Of a stretch of 64,000 nucleotides of DNA, positions 56,201 through 63,508 are shown one piece after another. Origin of the DNA: JANQHO01 sp965218075. Its GTDB lineage: Bacteria; Bacteroidota; Bacteroidia; Flavobacteriales; Schleiferiaceae. Each line of letters opens with the position of its first letter. Positions within the stretch are counted from its first letter, which is position 1. The DNA is taken from the NCBI GenBank assembly GCA_965218075.1, contig CBDCJZ010000003.1:620001-684000 (forward strand). The letters run 5' to 3'. The notes under the pieces are model-generated. The model saw only the letters and a list, made by a program, of their open reading frames with translations. It was not told the origin of the DNA and made no database searches. Made by a program: the position numbers and the translations under genes.

Positions 56201-57403
56201 CCTGGTCAGTCTTATCAATTTTATGTTCGGGATAGCTGTGGAGTAGGTCATGTGAGTAGCTGGGCAGGTCCTGATGCTTTTACCATCCTTTCAGCCACTT
56301 TGCCCTGCCCAGCCCCATCATTATTGGGAACTTCCAATATTACTCAGACCAGCGCCAGGCTTTGGTGGATGTCAGGCGGGGCTTCTAATTGGGATGTGGA
56401 ATATGGTCTTTCGGGATTTACTCTGGGAAGTGGCACTCGGATTTCCACGACTACCCCTTCTTATACTGTGAGCGGCTTGACGTCTGGAACGGATTATGAT
56501 TTCTATGTTCGGGATAGCTGTGGAGCAGCTCATGTGAGTAGCTGGGCTGGTCCTTATACTTTTATCACCCTTTCAGCCACTTTGCCCTGTCCATCCCCAT
56601 CGTCATTGTTAGCTACCCAGATTACTCAGAACAGCGCCAGGCTTTGGTGGATGTCAGGTGGGACTTCTACTTCTAATTGGGGTCTGGAATATGGTCTTTC
56701 GGGATTTACTCTGGGAAGTGGCACTCGGATTTCCACGACTACCCCTTCTTATACTGTGAGCGGTTTGACACCTGGTCGGTCTTATCAATTTTATGTTCGG
56801 GATAGCTGTGGGGTAGGTCATGTGAGTAGCTGGGTGGGTCCTCATACTTTTAGGACTCTTGGCTGTTTAGCTCCCACAGGGCTGAAGCTCGATATCATTA
56901 CTGAAATCACCGCTACTGTGAGCTGGACTAGCGGTGGAGCTTCGAATTGGAATATTGAGTATGGGCCTATAAATTTTCCTCTGGGAAGCGGTATTTTCTT
57001 ATACAATGTGTCTAGTCCTCGCATTTTAAGGGGCTTGATGCCTAACACCTTTTATGATGTCTATGTACAGGACAGCTGCAATGTGGGCAATGTGAGCAAT
57101 TGGGCAGGACCCTTGTCTATTAAAACCATTATTGGTATAGATGAGCTTCTCGAGCGCTCATTTCGCATTTATCCAAATCCTAGTGAAGGAGTTTTCAAGC
57201 TGGAGTTTAGCTCCTCTCTCGGAGAGGATATGGAGATCCGTATCACTAATATGATGGGACAAATAGTCTTGGAAGATGAGATTGAGAGTTTCAGCGGAAG
57301 CTACAGAAAAAGGCTAGAGATGGGAGCTTATCGCAGTGGAGTATACCTATTGCAGCTGATTACTGAAAGGGCTACTGTGAACCGGCGTATCATTTTGCAG
57401 TGA
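50219..57403 (+). CDS. Array gene 3: giant T9SS-exported beta-helix/anchor-J/FN3 protein
   Basis: At 2394 residues this is the longest intact member. The signal peptide (1-26, MKTFNLINLSLSFLFLSSFF...SLKA) is encoded partly by an 11-bp tandem repeat. Then come the N-terminal sandwich domain (27-250), CARDB-like domain (250-350), beta-helix (357-788), FN3-1, anchor-J1 (880-1077), FN3-2, anchor-J2 (1167-1362), FN3-3 (with the GGGGGNVWIIEWG variant), anchor-J3 (1457-1649), seven further FN3-like modules (1649-2306) and the T9SS sorting domain (about 2307-2394). The domain order matches gene 2, so they derive from a common duplication. No enzymatic motif is visible; a surface adhesin or large extracellular fibre is the likeliest role. 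Confidence 0.9.
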   Translation: MKTFNLINLSLSFLFLSSFFPLSLKAQPSTYTVSGPTRGQGSLLNTEQTRVSSGWNIIHPSTAYGGASTNSWSSAQSIGFPFSFYGSPATHFCVSKNYLLTFDTTVAGTTVNSSITTDNTALPHANLPDHAIAYFWGGFSPPLGSGDDVWRKIFGTAPNRQLWIKNFSYKHEAQRHSYNFVVLEETTHKIYVVDARWATQGVGSYTVGVQLNSTTAIQHPNSPNISSINGNVSTPWPNVDYYEFTPRSLVNDDAGILSLDAPASPTVPGSQSVQVSIKNHGINNLDSVRVNWSVDGVAQASYSWRGSLAPGAAAAAVNIGSYNFTLGNPILKIWTSNPNGNPDNDTSNDTLEVSLLVCNSLSGAYTLGGTSSDFRNFNSLATTLLNNCGVSGPVIIKVAPGTYAEQFTLGNVAGVSPTNTIVIDGGNSSLVRLTHDGSTSNATVAFDSTSYVSLRNITLENTKSSVGAWVVHLQNTDHIVIDSCLIEQPVNATSDRGGIVGSGSLTSASTITTNKHLTVSDNIITGGYYGISLEGNVSDEGNHILRNRFIDIDYYGIIVVEQDSLIISGNVIENTNSSGAYDIYCLNIMDFEITANNLLDCGYEGIVIYGGSSSGTARSLIANNMIYAPDAAISMSGDNSNVNIYHNTAVGLPAMEFSGGNDSNMSLYNNIFSNPSGVALDAFSILPSTIDIDYNLYQYQASGGIAWDGSTNYTNLAAWQAAKPALNQNSVEGNPLFVNATSPADLHLLGTLANDIGDNSVGIKVDIDGDSRPLPPSTKVDIGADEYHPATCLSSSGLSISAIGQTTAQLSWTAGGALNWNIEYGSWGFIPGSGTFVYNVPNPYILTGLNPSTNYDFYVQDSCGIGDVSIWRGSFSFATLCSSLSAATLPIVEDFEFGFSNSIFQQNQDVLCASTYKWSYETSLASDGRLRFAVPGFANNGSSAATLDRVLSGGTVTNYLILTADLSSYSSSSILGLEFSYMHHSEESHANDRVWIRGSNTDAWVQIYDLHANQGRAAGIYNWVIGLDIDTTLANAIPPQRVSSTFQVRFGQEDTNPADSRTGTDGYSFDDITIREVWCPHPSSLMASNITDSSATLSWTTGGASNWNLEYGKAGFTPGTGNFLYNVSNPHILSGLLPNTDYEFYVQDSCGVDTVSRWAGPGFFGISCAPFTLSAATLPIVEDFESASGTYQRNRNVLCYPTYKWSYETSFADEGRLRFAVSGFANNGNSAATLDKSISTPSLVTNYLILTADLSNYSGSSILELEFSYMHHGGSSNPNDKVWIRGSSTDSWVQIYDLYTNLVVGIYNWVIDLDIDTILANATPPQRVSSTFQLRFGQEGDAGAQSTTANDGYSFDDIAIREVWCPRSSSLTANTIGPDTASVSWTGGGGGNVWIIEWGAAGFTQGSGTLDTITTNSYTLKGLTPFTTYDFYVRDSCFRSGNSLSFWTFPISFTTLCSSLSPATLPLIEDFESLSGTFQQDTGMFCNSTYTWSYETSLASTGRLRFAVPGFANNGSSAATLDRVLAGSAVINYLILTADLSHYSSSNALELEFSYMHHGEEDHPNDRVWIRSSNTDAWVEIYDLYTNQGPLGIYNQVIGLDIDSILANATPPQRVSSTFQVRFGQEDTNPATSPTSADGYSFDDIAIRETCPSPTNLTATNITQTSARLSWVAVGTSNWNVEYGLSGFTLGRGTQIHTTIPSYTVSGLTSGMGYDFYVRSTCGLVYASSWAGPDTFTTLSATLPCPSPSSLGATHITQTNARLSWMSGGISTFNWNLEWGTVNFALGSGNFLPNVAPTHYTLRGLIPGTSYQFYVRDSCGAAHVSSWAGPYTFTTLSTSLPCPSPSSLLATQITQTNARLSWVTGGASNWDVEYGLSGFTLGSGTQISTTTPSYTVSGLTPGQSYQFYVRNSCGVSHVSSWTGSHAFVTLSATLPCPSPSSLLATQITQNSARLSWVTGGASNWDLEYGLSGFTLGQGTRISTTTPSYAVSGLTPGQSYQFYVRDSCGVGHVSSWAGPDAFTILSATLPCPAPSLLGTSNITQTSARLWWMSGGASNWDVEYGLSGFTLGSGTRISTTTPSYTVSGLTSGTDYDFYVRDSCGAAHVSSWAGPYTFITLSATLPCPSPSSLLATQITQNSARLWWMSGGTSTSNWGLEYGLSGFTLGSGTRISTTTPSYTVSGLTPGRSYQFYVRDSCGVGHVSSWVGPHTFRTLGCLAPTGLKLDIITEITATVSWTSGGASNWNIEYGPINFPLGSGIFLYNVSSPRILRGLMPNTFYDVYVQDSCNVGNVSNWAGPLSIKTIIGIDELLERSFRIYPNPSEGVFKLEFSSSLGEDMEIRITNMMGQIVLEDEIESFSGSYRKRLEMGAYRSGVYLLQLITERATVNRRIILQ
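50249..50289 (+). repeat. 11-bp tandem repeat in signal-peptide codons of array gene 3
   Basis: The unit CTTTCTTTCCT occurs three times in full (50249-50259, 50260-50270, 50271-50281) plus 8 bases of a fourth. It encodes the hydrophobic core of the signal peptide in all three frames' worth of Leu/Ser/Phe/Pro codons. Eleven is not a multiple of three, so slippage by one unit would abolish the frame. Confidence 0.92.
55165..57140 (+). repeat. Seven tandem FN3-like modules in array gene 3
   Basis: These are modules of the family described for gene 1, of mixed subtypes: some with LSWVTGG, some with LWWMSGG, and one with WNLEWGTVNFALGSGNFLPNV, which is shared with gene 4. The last is the terminal CLAPTGL type. 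Confidence 0.8.
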
Positions 57404-57808
57404 GAAGTAGCAAAGCTTTTGCCATAGATTCTTGCCGATTTACGGGCAAGCTGCCCGGCAATGCGGTTTAATAGCTGCTTAGTCAGTGTTTCCACGAGGT
57501 CGGCATTAAGGTTAGGAAACTTTTTGTGCAGATTTTGAACTTCTATGTTTTTTCAGTTGTCCATCTAAATAATGTTCTGGATTGAAATAAAAAATCCTCA
57601 AGCCACTCTTCGTTTACTTTCATTTTTCTAGCGCACAATAAGTCATACGCGGCGCACAATAAGTCATAAGCCTTTTTTTACTAAACGAGCCCTTATAAGC
57701 CCTTGTTAAAAGATTAGATTTTAGTAATATTGGGCTGATCTCCTATTTCAAAAGGCTTCGCCCTTTTTAATGTAAAGAAGATCTTGTTTCACTAAAAAAC
57801 ACTAAATC
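57404..57808. repeat. Spacer between array genes 3 and 4
   Basis: It has the post-stop conserved block with its minus-strand frame broken by a stop (MDN-stop), then the linker, then a 17-bp direct repeat GCGCACAATAAGTCATA (57631-57647 and 57652-57668) that is single in other spacers. The promoter block follows, with CTTG (57702-57705), 19 bp, TAATATTG (57725-57732). Confidence 0.65.
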
Positions 57809-60800
57809 ATGAAAACTTTTACCTTTTTAATCTCTATCTTTTTGTTGTTTGGAAGCTTTTCCACAAAAGCCCAACCCTCTACTTACACTGTGAGTGGACC
57901 CATCAAAGGACAAGGGCCGCTTTTAAATACGGAACTAACTGACGTTAGTGGCGGTTGGAATATGATTCACCCATCTACTGCCTATGGCGGTGCATCGATC
58001 AATAGCTGGTCTTCAGCTCAAAGCATTGGCTTTCCCTTTTCTTTTTACGGCAGTTCAGCTACTCATTTCTGTGTGAGCAAGAACTATCTGTTGACTTTTG
58101 ACACCACAGTTGCGGGAACCACTGTGAACAGTAGTATCACCACTGACAATACGGCTTTACCCAACGCCAATCTTCCCGACCATACCATCGCTTATTTTTG
58201 GGGTGGCTTTGGCAATTCTCCACCAATTAACAGCAACGATGACGTCTGGATGAAGAGCTTTGGCACCATTCCCAATCGCCAGCTGTGGATTAAGAACTTT
58301 TCCTATAAACACGAGGCTCAGGGTTACAGTTACAACTTTGTAGTTTTAGAAGAAACCACCCATAAGATTTATGTAGTGGATGCCCAATGGGCAAATCGAG
58401 GAGTGGGAAGCTATACAGTGGGTGTTCAGTTGAATTCTACCACTGCCATACAGCATCCCAATTCTCCTAATATTAGCTCTATTAATGCAAGTAGTTACAC
58501 TCCTTGGCCTAATGTGGACTATTACGAATTCACTCCTCGTTCCTTGGCAAACGACAATGCAGGAATTCTCAGCTTAGACGCTCCGGCTAGTTCAACTGTT
58601 CCCGGCTCTCAGTCGGTTCAAGTGAGTATTAAAAATCATGGAATTAACAACCTGGACAGTGTAAGGGTGAATTGGAGTGTGGATGGAGTAGCTCAGACCT
58701 CTCATAGCTGGACGGGGAGTCTAGCTCCGGGTGCAGTTGCTGCTGCGGTCAATATCGGAAGCTATAATTTCACCCTGGGAAATCCCACCCTAAAGATTTG
58801 GACGAGCAATCCCAATGGGAATCCAGACAATGATACTTCAAATGACACACTAGAGGTTTCTTTAGTTGTTTGCAATCTATTTTCGGGAGCTTATGCTCTT
58901 GGCGGGACTTCCAGCGATTTTCCAAACTTTGATTCTCTTGCTACTTTGCTCAACAACTGCGGTGTTTCAGGTCCTGTAATCATTAAGGTAGCTCCTGGCA
59001 CCTATAGGGAGCAGTTTACATTAGGGAATATCGCTGGTGTGAGCCCGACAAATACGATTGTCATTGACGGTGGGGATAGCTCGCTCGCTAGGCTCACTCA
59101 TGACGGCTCGACAAGCAATGCCACTGTGGCTTTTAACAGCACCAGTTATGTAAGCTTGAGGAATATAACCCTCGAAAACACCAAAAGCTCAACAGATGCC
59201 TGGGTAGTGCATCTTCAGAACACAGATCATATCGTCATTGATTCCTGTTTGATTGAACAGCCGGTGAATACAACATCTGACAGAGGGGGCATAGTGGGCT
59301 CCGGCAGCTTGACCAGTGCCTTTATAAATACTACGAATAAGCATTTGACCGTTTCTGACAACACTATCCTAGGAGGTTACTATGGAATATTTCTGGTCGG
59401 CAATACAAGCTATGAAGATGTAGGCAACTACATCCTACGTAACCGCTTTATTGATATTGACTATTATGGCATCCTGGTAGATGAACAGGACAGCCTGATG
59501 ATCTCGGGCAATGTGATTGAAAATATCAATAATAGTTTTAGCTTGGGCATCTATTGCCTAGATATTACGGACTTTGAGATTAGGGCAAATAATTTGCTTG
59601 ACTGTGGCTATGAGGGGATAGTAATTTATAGAAGCAGCTCCAGTGGAACAGCTCGTTCACTGATTGCTAACAATATGATTTACGCTCCCGATGTGGCCAT
59701 TAGGATGATAGGAGACAACTCGAATGTGAATATTTATCACAACACGGCTGTGGGTCTTCCCGCTATGGAGTTTATTGGCAGTAACCATTCTAATATGAAT
59801 CTCTACAACAACATTTTCAGCAGCCCAAGTGGAGTAGCTTTAGAGGCTTTCTCGGGCTTGCTATCGACCATTGATATCGATTACAACCTTTATCAATACC
59901 AGGCAAGCGGGAATATCGCAAAGGACGGCTCTACGAGCCATGTAAACCTAGCCGCTTGGCAAGCAGCCAAGCCTGCACTCAATCGGAATTCTGTGGAGGG
60001 TAACCCGCTATTTGTAAGCGCAACATCTCCTGTCGATCTGCATCTAGTAGGCACTTTGGCTAATGATATAGGTGATAATTCTGTGGGTATTAAAGTCGAT
60101 ATTGATGGAGATTCTCGCCCACTTCCGCCTTCGACAAGGGTGGATATCGGCGCTGACGAATACCATCTGCCAGCTTGTTTGTATTCATCAGGGATTTCCG
60201 CCTCAGCTACGAGTGTGTCGGCAGCCAGCTTGAGCTGGACCACAGGCGGAGCTTTAAATTGGAATATCGAATATGGACCTCCGGGCTTTATTCCAGGCTC
60301 GGGAACTTTTGTGTACAATGTTCCTAATCCTTATATTTTAACAGGTTTAAATCCCGGCACCAATTATGATTTCTATGTACAGGACAGTTGTGGTATAGGA
60401 GATGTGAGCATCTGGAGAGGTCTTTTTTCCTTTGCTACGCTCTGCCCTTCTTTATCTCCTGCTACTTTGCCACTAATAGAAAACTTTGAGTCCTTATCTG
60501 GTACCTTTCAGCAAGACACAGGAGTGTTCTGCAATTCCACCTACGCGTGGAGCTATGAGACCTCTCTTGCCAGCGATGGTCGCCTGAGATTTGCTGTGCC
60601 GAACTTTGCCAATAATGATAGCTCAGCTGCAACCTTGGATAAAGTGTTATCAGGAGGTAGTACAGTTACCAATTATCTGATCCTAACAGTTGATTTGAGC
60701 AGTTATAGTAGCTCGAGTGCTCTGGAGCTGGAATTCAGCTATATGCATCACGGAGAAGAAAACCATCCTAATGACAGAGTATGGATACAGGGCAGCAACA

Positions 60801-63238
60801 CAAATTCCTGGGTGGAAATTTACAATCTGTATACCAATCAGGGCACATCAGGCATCTACAATCAGGTGATTGGCTTAGACATTGACTCTATCCTCGCAAA
60901 TGCTACCCCTCCTCAAAGAGTCTCTTCTACTTTTCAAGTCCGCTTTGGACAAGAAGATAATTATCCCGCTACTTCCCGCACAGGAAGTGACGGCCGTTCT
61001 TTTGATGACATTGCCATTCGGGAAACCTGTCCAACCCCCACCAACCTAACAGCTACCCAGATTACTCAAACCAGCGCTACGCTCTCCTGGGTTGCTGGTG
61101 GGGCTTCTAATTGGAACTTGGAATGGGATACGGCTGGTCGTGCTCTAGGAAGCGGTAATTTCTTACCTAATGTTGCGCCTACTCCCTATGCTTTAAGCGG
61201 TCTAATTCCCGGTACCTCTTATCAGTTCTATGTTCGGGATAGTTGTAGGCTGGGCTATCTCAGTAGTTGGGCTGGACCTTATACTTTTAACACGCTTAGC
61301 AGATGTCCAGCCCCTTCGTCTTTGGGAGCCTCCAATATCACTCAGACCACTGCTGAACTCTCCTGGATTACGGGCGGGGCTTCCAATTGGGATGTGGAAT
61401 ACGGAATTCAGGGTTTTATTCCTGGATCGGGAACCTTTGTGTACAATGTTTCTAATCCTTACACCTTAAGTAGCTTGACACCTGGAACAGATTATGATTT
61501 CTATGTCCGGGATAGTTGTGGCACTAATAATTTGAGTACTTGGGTAGGTCCTCAGAATTTTAGGACTCTTAGTTGTCCATCTCCCACAGGACTGACACTT
61601 GACTCTATTGCTCAGACCACCGCTAAGCTCTCCTGGATTACGGGCGGGGCTTCCAATTGGGATGTGGAATATGGAATTCAGGGTTTTATTCCTGGATCGG
61701 GAATTTTTATGTCCAATGTTTCTAGTCCTTACACCTTAAGTGGCTTGACACCTGGAACAGATTATGATTTCTATGTCCGGGATAGTTGTGGCACTAATAA
61801 TTTGAGCACTTGGGCGGGTCCCTATACTTTTACCACCCTCCCTTTGCCCTGTCCATCCCCATCGTCATTGGGAGCTTCCAATATTACTCAGACCAACGCT
61901 AGGCTGTCGTGGATGTCAGGTGGGATTTCTATTTCTAATAATTGGGATGTGGAATATGGTCTTTCGGGATTTACTCTGGGAAGTGGAATTCGGATTTCCA
62001 CGACTATCCCTTTTTATACTGTGAGCGGCTTGACGTCTGGTCAGTCTTATCAATTTTATGTTCGGGATAGCTGTGGAGTGGGTCATGTAAGTAGCTGGGC
62101 TGGTCCTGATGCTTTTACCACCCTTTCGGCCACTTTGCCCTGTCCATCCCCATCGTCATTGGGAGCTTCCAATATTACTCAGAACAGCGCTAGGCTGTCC
62201 TGGGTTACAGGCGGAGCTTCTAATTGGGATTTAGAATATGGTCTTTCGGGATTTACTCTGGGAAGTGGCACTCGGATTTCCACGACTATCCCTTCTTATA
62301 CTGTGAGCGGCTTGACGCCTGGAACGGATTATGATTTCTATGTTCGGGATAGCTGTGGAGTAGGTCATGTGAGTAGCTGGGCTGGTCCTCATACTTTTAC
62401 CACCCTTTCGATCATTTTGCCCTGTCCAGCCCCTTCGTCATTGTTAGCTACCCAGATTACTCAGAACAGCGCTAGGCTTTGGTGGATGTCAGGTGGAACT
62501 TCTACTTCTAATTGGGGTCTGGAATATGGTCTTTCGGGATTTACCCTGGGAAGTGGCACTCGGATTTCCACGACTACCCCTTCTTATACTGTGAGCGGTT
62601 TGACACCTGGTCGGTCTTATCAATTTTATGTTCGGGATAGCTGTGGAGTAGGTCATGTGAGTAGCTGGGCTGGTCCTCATACTTTTAGGACTCTTGGCTG
62701 TTTAGCTCCCACAGGGCTGAACCTCCACACTATTACTGAAATCACCGCTACTGTGAGCTGGACTAGCGGTGGAGCTTCGAATTGGAATATTGAGTATGGG
62801 CCTATAAACTTTCCTCTGGGAAGCGGTATTTTCTTATACAATGTGTCTAGTCCTCGCATTTTAAGGGGCTTGATGCCTAACACCTTTTATGATGTCTATG
62901 TACAGGACAGCTGCAATGTGGGCAATGTGAGCAATTGGACAGGACCCTTGTTTATTAAAACCGTTATTGGTATGGATGAGCTTCTCGAGCGCTCATTTCG
63001 CATTTATCCAAATCCTAGTGAAGGAGTTTTCAATCTGGAGTTTAGCTCCTCTCTCGGAGAGGATATGGAGATCCGTATCACTAATATGATGGGACAAATA
63101 GTCTTGGAAGATGAGATTGAGAGTTTCAGCGGAAGTTACAGAAAAAGGCTAGAGATGGGAGCTTATCGCAGTGGAGTATACCTATTGCAGCTGATTACTG
63201 AAAGGGCTACTGTGAACCGGCGTATTATTTTGCAGTAG
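57809..63238 (+). CDS. Array gene 4: giant T9SS-exported beta-helix/anchor-J/FN3 protein
   Basis: This 1809-residue protein has a repeat-free signal peptide (MKTFTFLISIFLLFGSFSTKA), the N-terminal sandwich domain (to about 247), CARDB-like domain (247-350), beta-helix (353-787), one FN3-like module, a single anchor-J module (878-1072, most like J3 of genes 2 and 3), seven more FN3-like modules (1072-1722) and the T9SS sorting domain. Two of its FN3 modules (GFIPGSGTFVYNVSNPYTLSSLTPGTDYDFYVRDSCGTNNLSTW) are a subtype not used as inner modules in the others. It could derive from a gene-3-like parent by loss of J1 to J2, or represent an intermediate. Confidence 0.9.
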   Translation: MKTFTFLISIFLLFGSFSTKAQPSTYTVSGPIKGQGPLLNTELTDVSGGWNMIHPSTAYGGASINSWSSAQSIGFPFSFYGSSATHFCVSKNYLLTFDTTVAGTTVNSSITTDNTALPNANLPDHTIAYFWGGFGNSPPINSNDDVWMKSFGTIPNRQLWIKNFSYKHEAQGYSYNFVVLEETTHKIYVVDAQWANRGVGSYTVGVQLNSTTAIQHPNSPNISSINASSYTPWPNVDYYEFTPRSLANDNAGILSLDAPASSTVPGSQSVQVSIKNHGINNLDSVRVNWSVDGVAQTSHSWTGSLAPGAVAAAVNIGSYNFTLGNPTLKIWTSNPNGNPDNDTSNDTLEVSLVVCNLFSGAYALGGTSSDFPNFDSLATLLNNCGVSGPVIIKVAPGTYREQFTLGNIAGVSPTNTIVIDGGDSSLARLTHDGSTSNATVAFNSTSYVSLRNITLENTKSSTDAWVVHLQNTDHIVIDSCLIEQPVNTTSDRGGIVGSGSLTSAFINTTNKHLTVSDNTILGGYYGIFLVGNTSYEDVGNYILRNRFIDIDYYGILVDEQDSLMISGNVIENINNSFSLGIYCLDITDFEIRANNLLDCGYEGIVIYRSSSSGTARSLIANNMIYAPDVAIRMIGDNSNVNIYHNTAVGLPAMEFIGSNHSNMNLYNNIFSSPSGVALEAFSGLLSTIDIDYNLYQYQASGNIAKDGSTSHVNLAAWQAAKPALNRNSVEGNPLFVSATSPVDLHLVGTLANDIGDNSVGIKVDIDGDSRPLPPSTRVDIGADEYHLPACLYSSGISASATSVSAASLSWTTGGALNWNIEYGPPGFIPGSGTFVYNVPNPYILTGLNPGTNYDFYVQDSCGIGDVSIWRGLFSFATLCPSLSPATLPLIENFESLSGTFQQDTGVFCNSTYAWSYETSLASDGRLRFAVPNFANNDSSAATLDKVLSGGSTVTNYLILTVDLSSYSSSSALELEFSYMHHGEENHPNDRVWIQGSNTNSWVEIYNLYTNQGTSGIYNQVIGLDIDSILANATPPQRVSSTFQVRFGQEDNYPATSRTGSDGRSFDDIAIRETCPTPTNLTATQITQTSATLSWVAGGASNWNLEWDTAGRALGSGNFLPNVAPTPYALSGLIPGTSYQFYVRDSCRLGYLSSWAGPYTFNTLSRCPAPSSLGASNITQTTAELSWITGGASNWDVEYGIQGFIPGSGTFVYNVSNPYTLSSLTPGTDYDFYVRDSCGTNNLSTWVGPQNFRTLSCPSPTGLTLDSIAQTTAKLSWITGGASNWDVEYGIQGFIPGSGIFMSNVSSPYTLSGLTPGTDYDFYVRDSCGTNNLSTWAGPYTFTTLPLPCPSPSSLGASNITQTNARLSWMSGGISISNNWDVEYGLSGFTLGSGIRISTTIPFYTVSGLTSGQSYQFYVRDSCGVGHVSSWAGPDAFTTLSATLPCPSPSSLGASNITQNSARLSWVTGGASNWDLEYGLSGFTLGSGTRISTTIPSYTVSGLTPGTDYDFYVRDSCGVGHVSSWAGPHTFTTLSIILPCPAPSSLLATQITQNSARLWWMSGGTSTSNWGLEYGLSGFTLGSGTRISTTTPSYTVSGLTPGRSYQFYVRDSCGVGHVSSWAGPHTFRTLGCLAPTGLNLHTITEITATVSWTSGGASNWNIEYGPINFPLGSGIFLYNVSSPRILRGLMPNTFYDVYVQDSCNVGNVSNWTGPLFIKTVIGMDELLERSFRIYPNPSEGVFNLEFSSSLGEDMEIRITNMMGQIVLEDEIESFSGSYRKRLEMGAYRSGVYLLQLITERATVNRRIILQ
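61026..62975 (+). repeat. Seven tandem FN3-like modules in array gene 4
   Basis: These modules are of three subtypes: one FLPNV type, two GTNNLSTW types nearly identical to each other (about 61300-61850), and standard GLSGFTLGSG types, closing with the CLAPTGL terminal module. The 3' 600 bp are almost identical to gene 3. Confidence 0.8.
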
Positions 63239-63508
63239 GGACTAACAAGCTTTTTCTATGGGCTGATTCTCAACGGATTTTGACGGGCTTTTATGAGTGG
63301 TTCCTAGAAAATGAAAAATATTCATTTCTAGCATTCAATAAATATTTACTAGCGCACAATAAGTCATAAGCCTTTTTTTACTAAACGAGCCCTTATAAGC
63401 CCTTGTTAAAAGATTAAATTTTAGTAATATTGGGCTGATCTCATGTTTCAAAAGGCTTCGCCCTTTTTAATGTAAAGAAGATCTTGTTTCACTAAAAAAC
63501 ACTAAATC
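63239..63508. repeat. Spacer between array genes 4 and 5
   Basis: It lacks the conserved post-stop block of the other spacers and starts with unrelated sequence. From GCGCACAATAAGTCATA near 63352 it rejoins the family, with the promoter block CTTG (63402-63405), 19 bp, TAATATTG (63425-63432), and the conserved leader. Confidence 0.6.

Noticed and set aside
40390..62975. Regular DNA repeats that might be read as a CRISPR array
   Set aside because: The period is about 280 bp, the repeats are coding and in frame, and no unique spacers of 30-40 bp exist.
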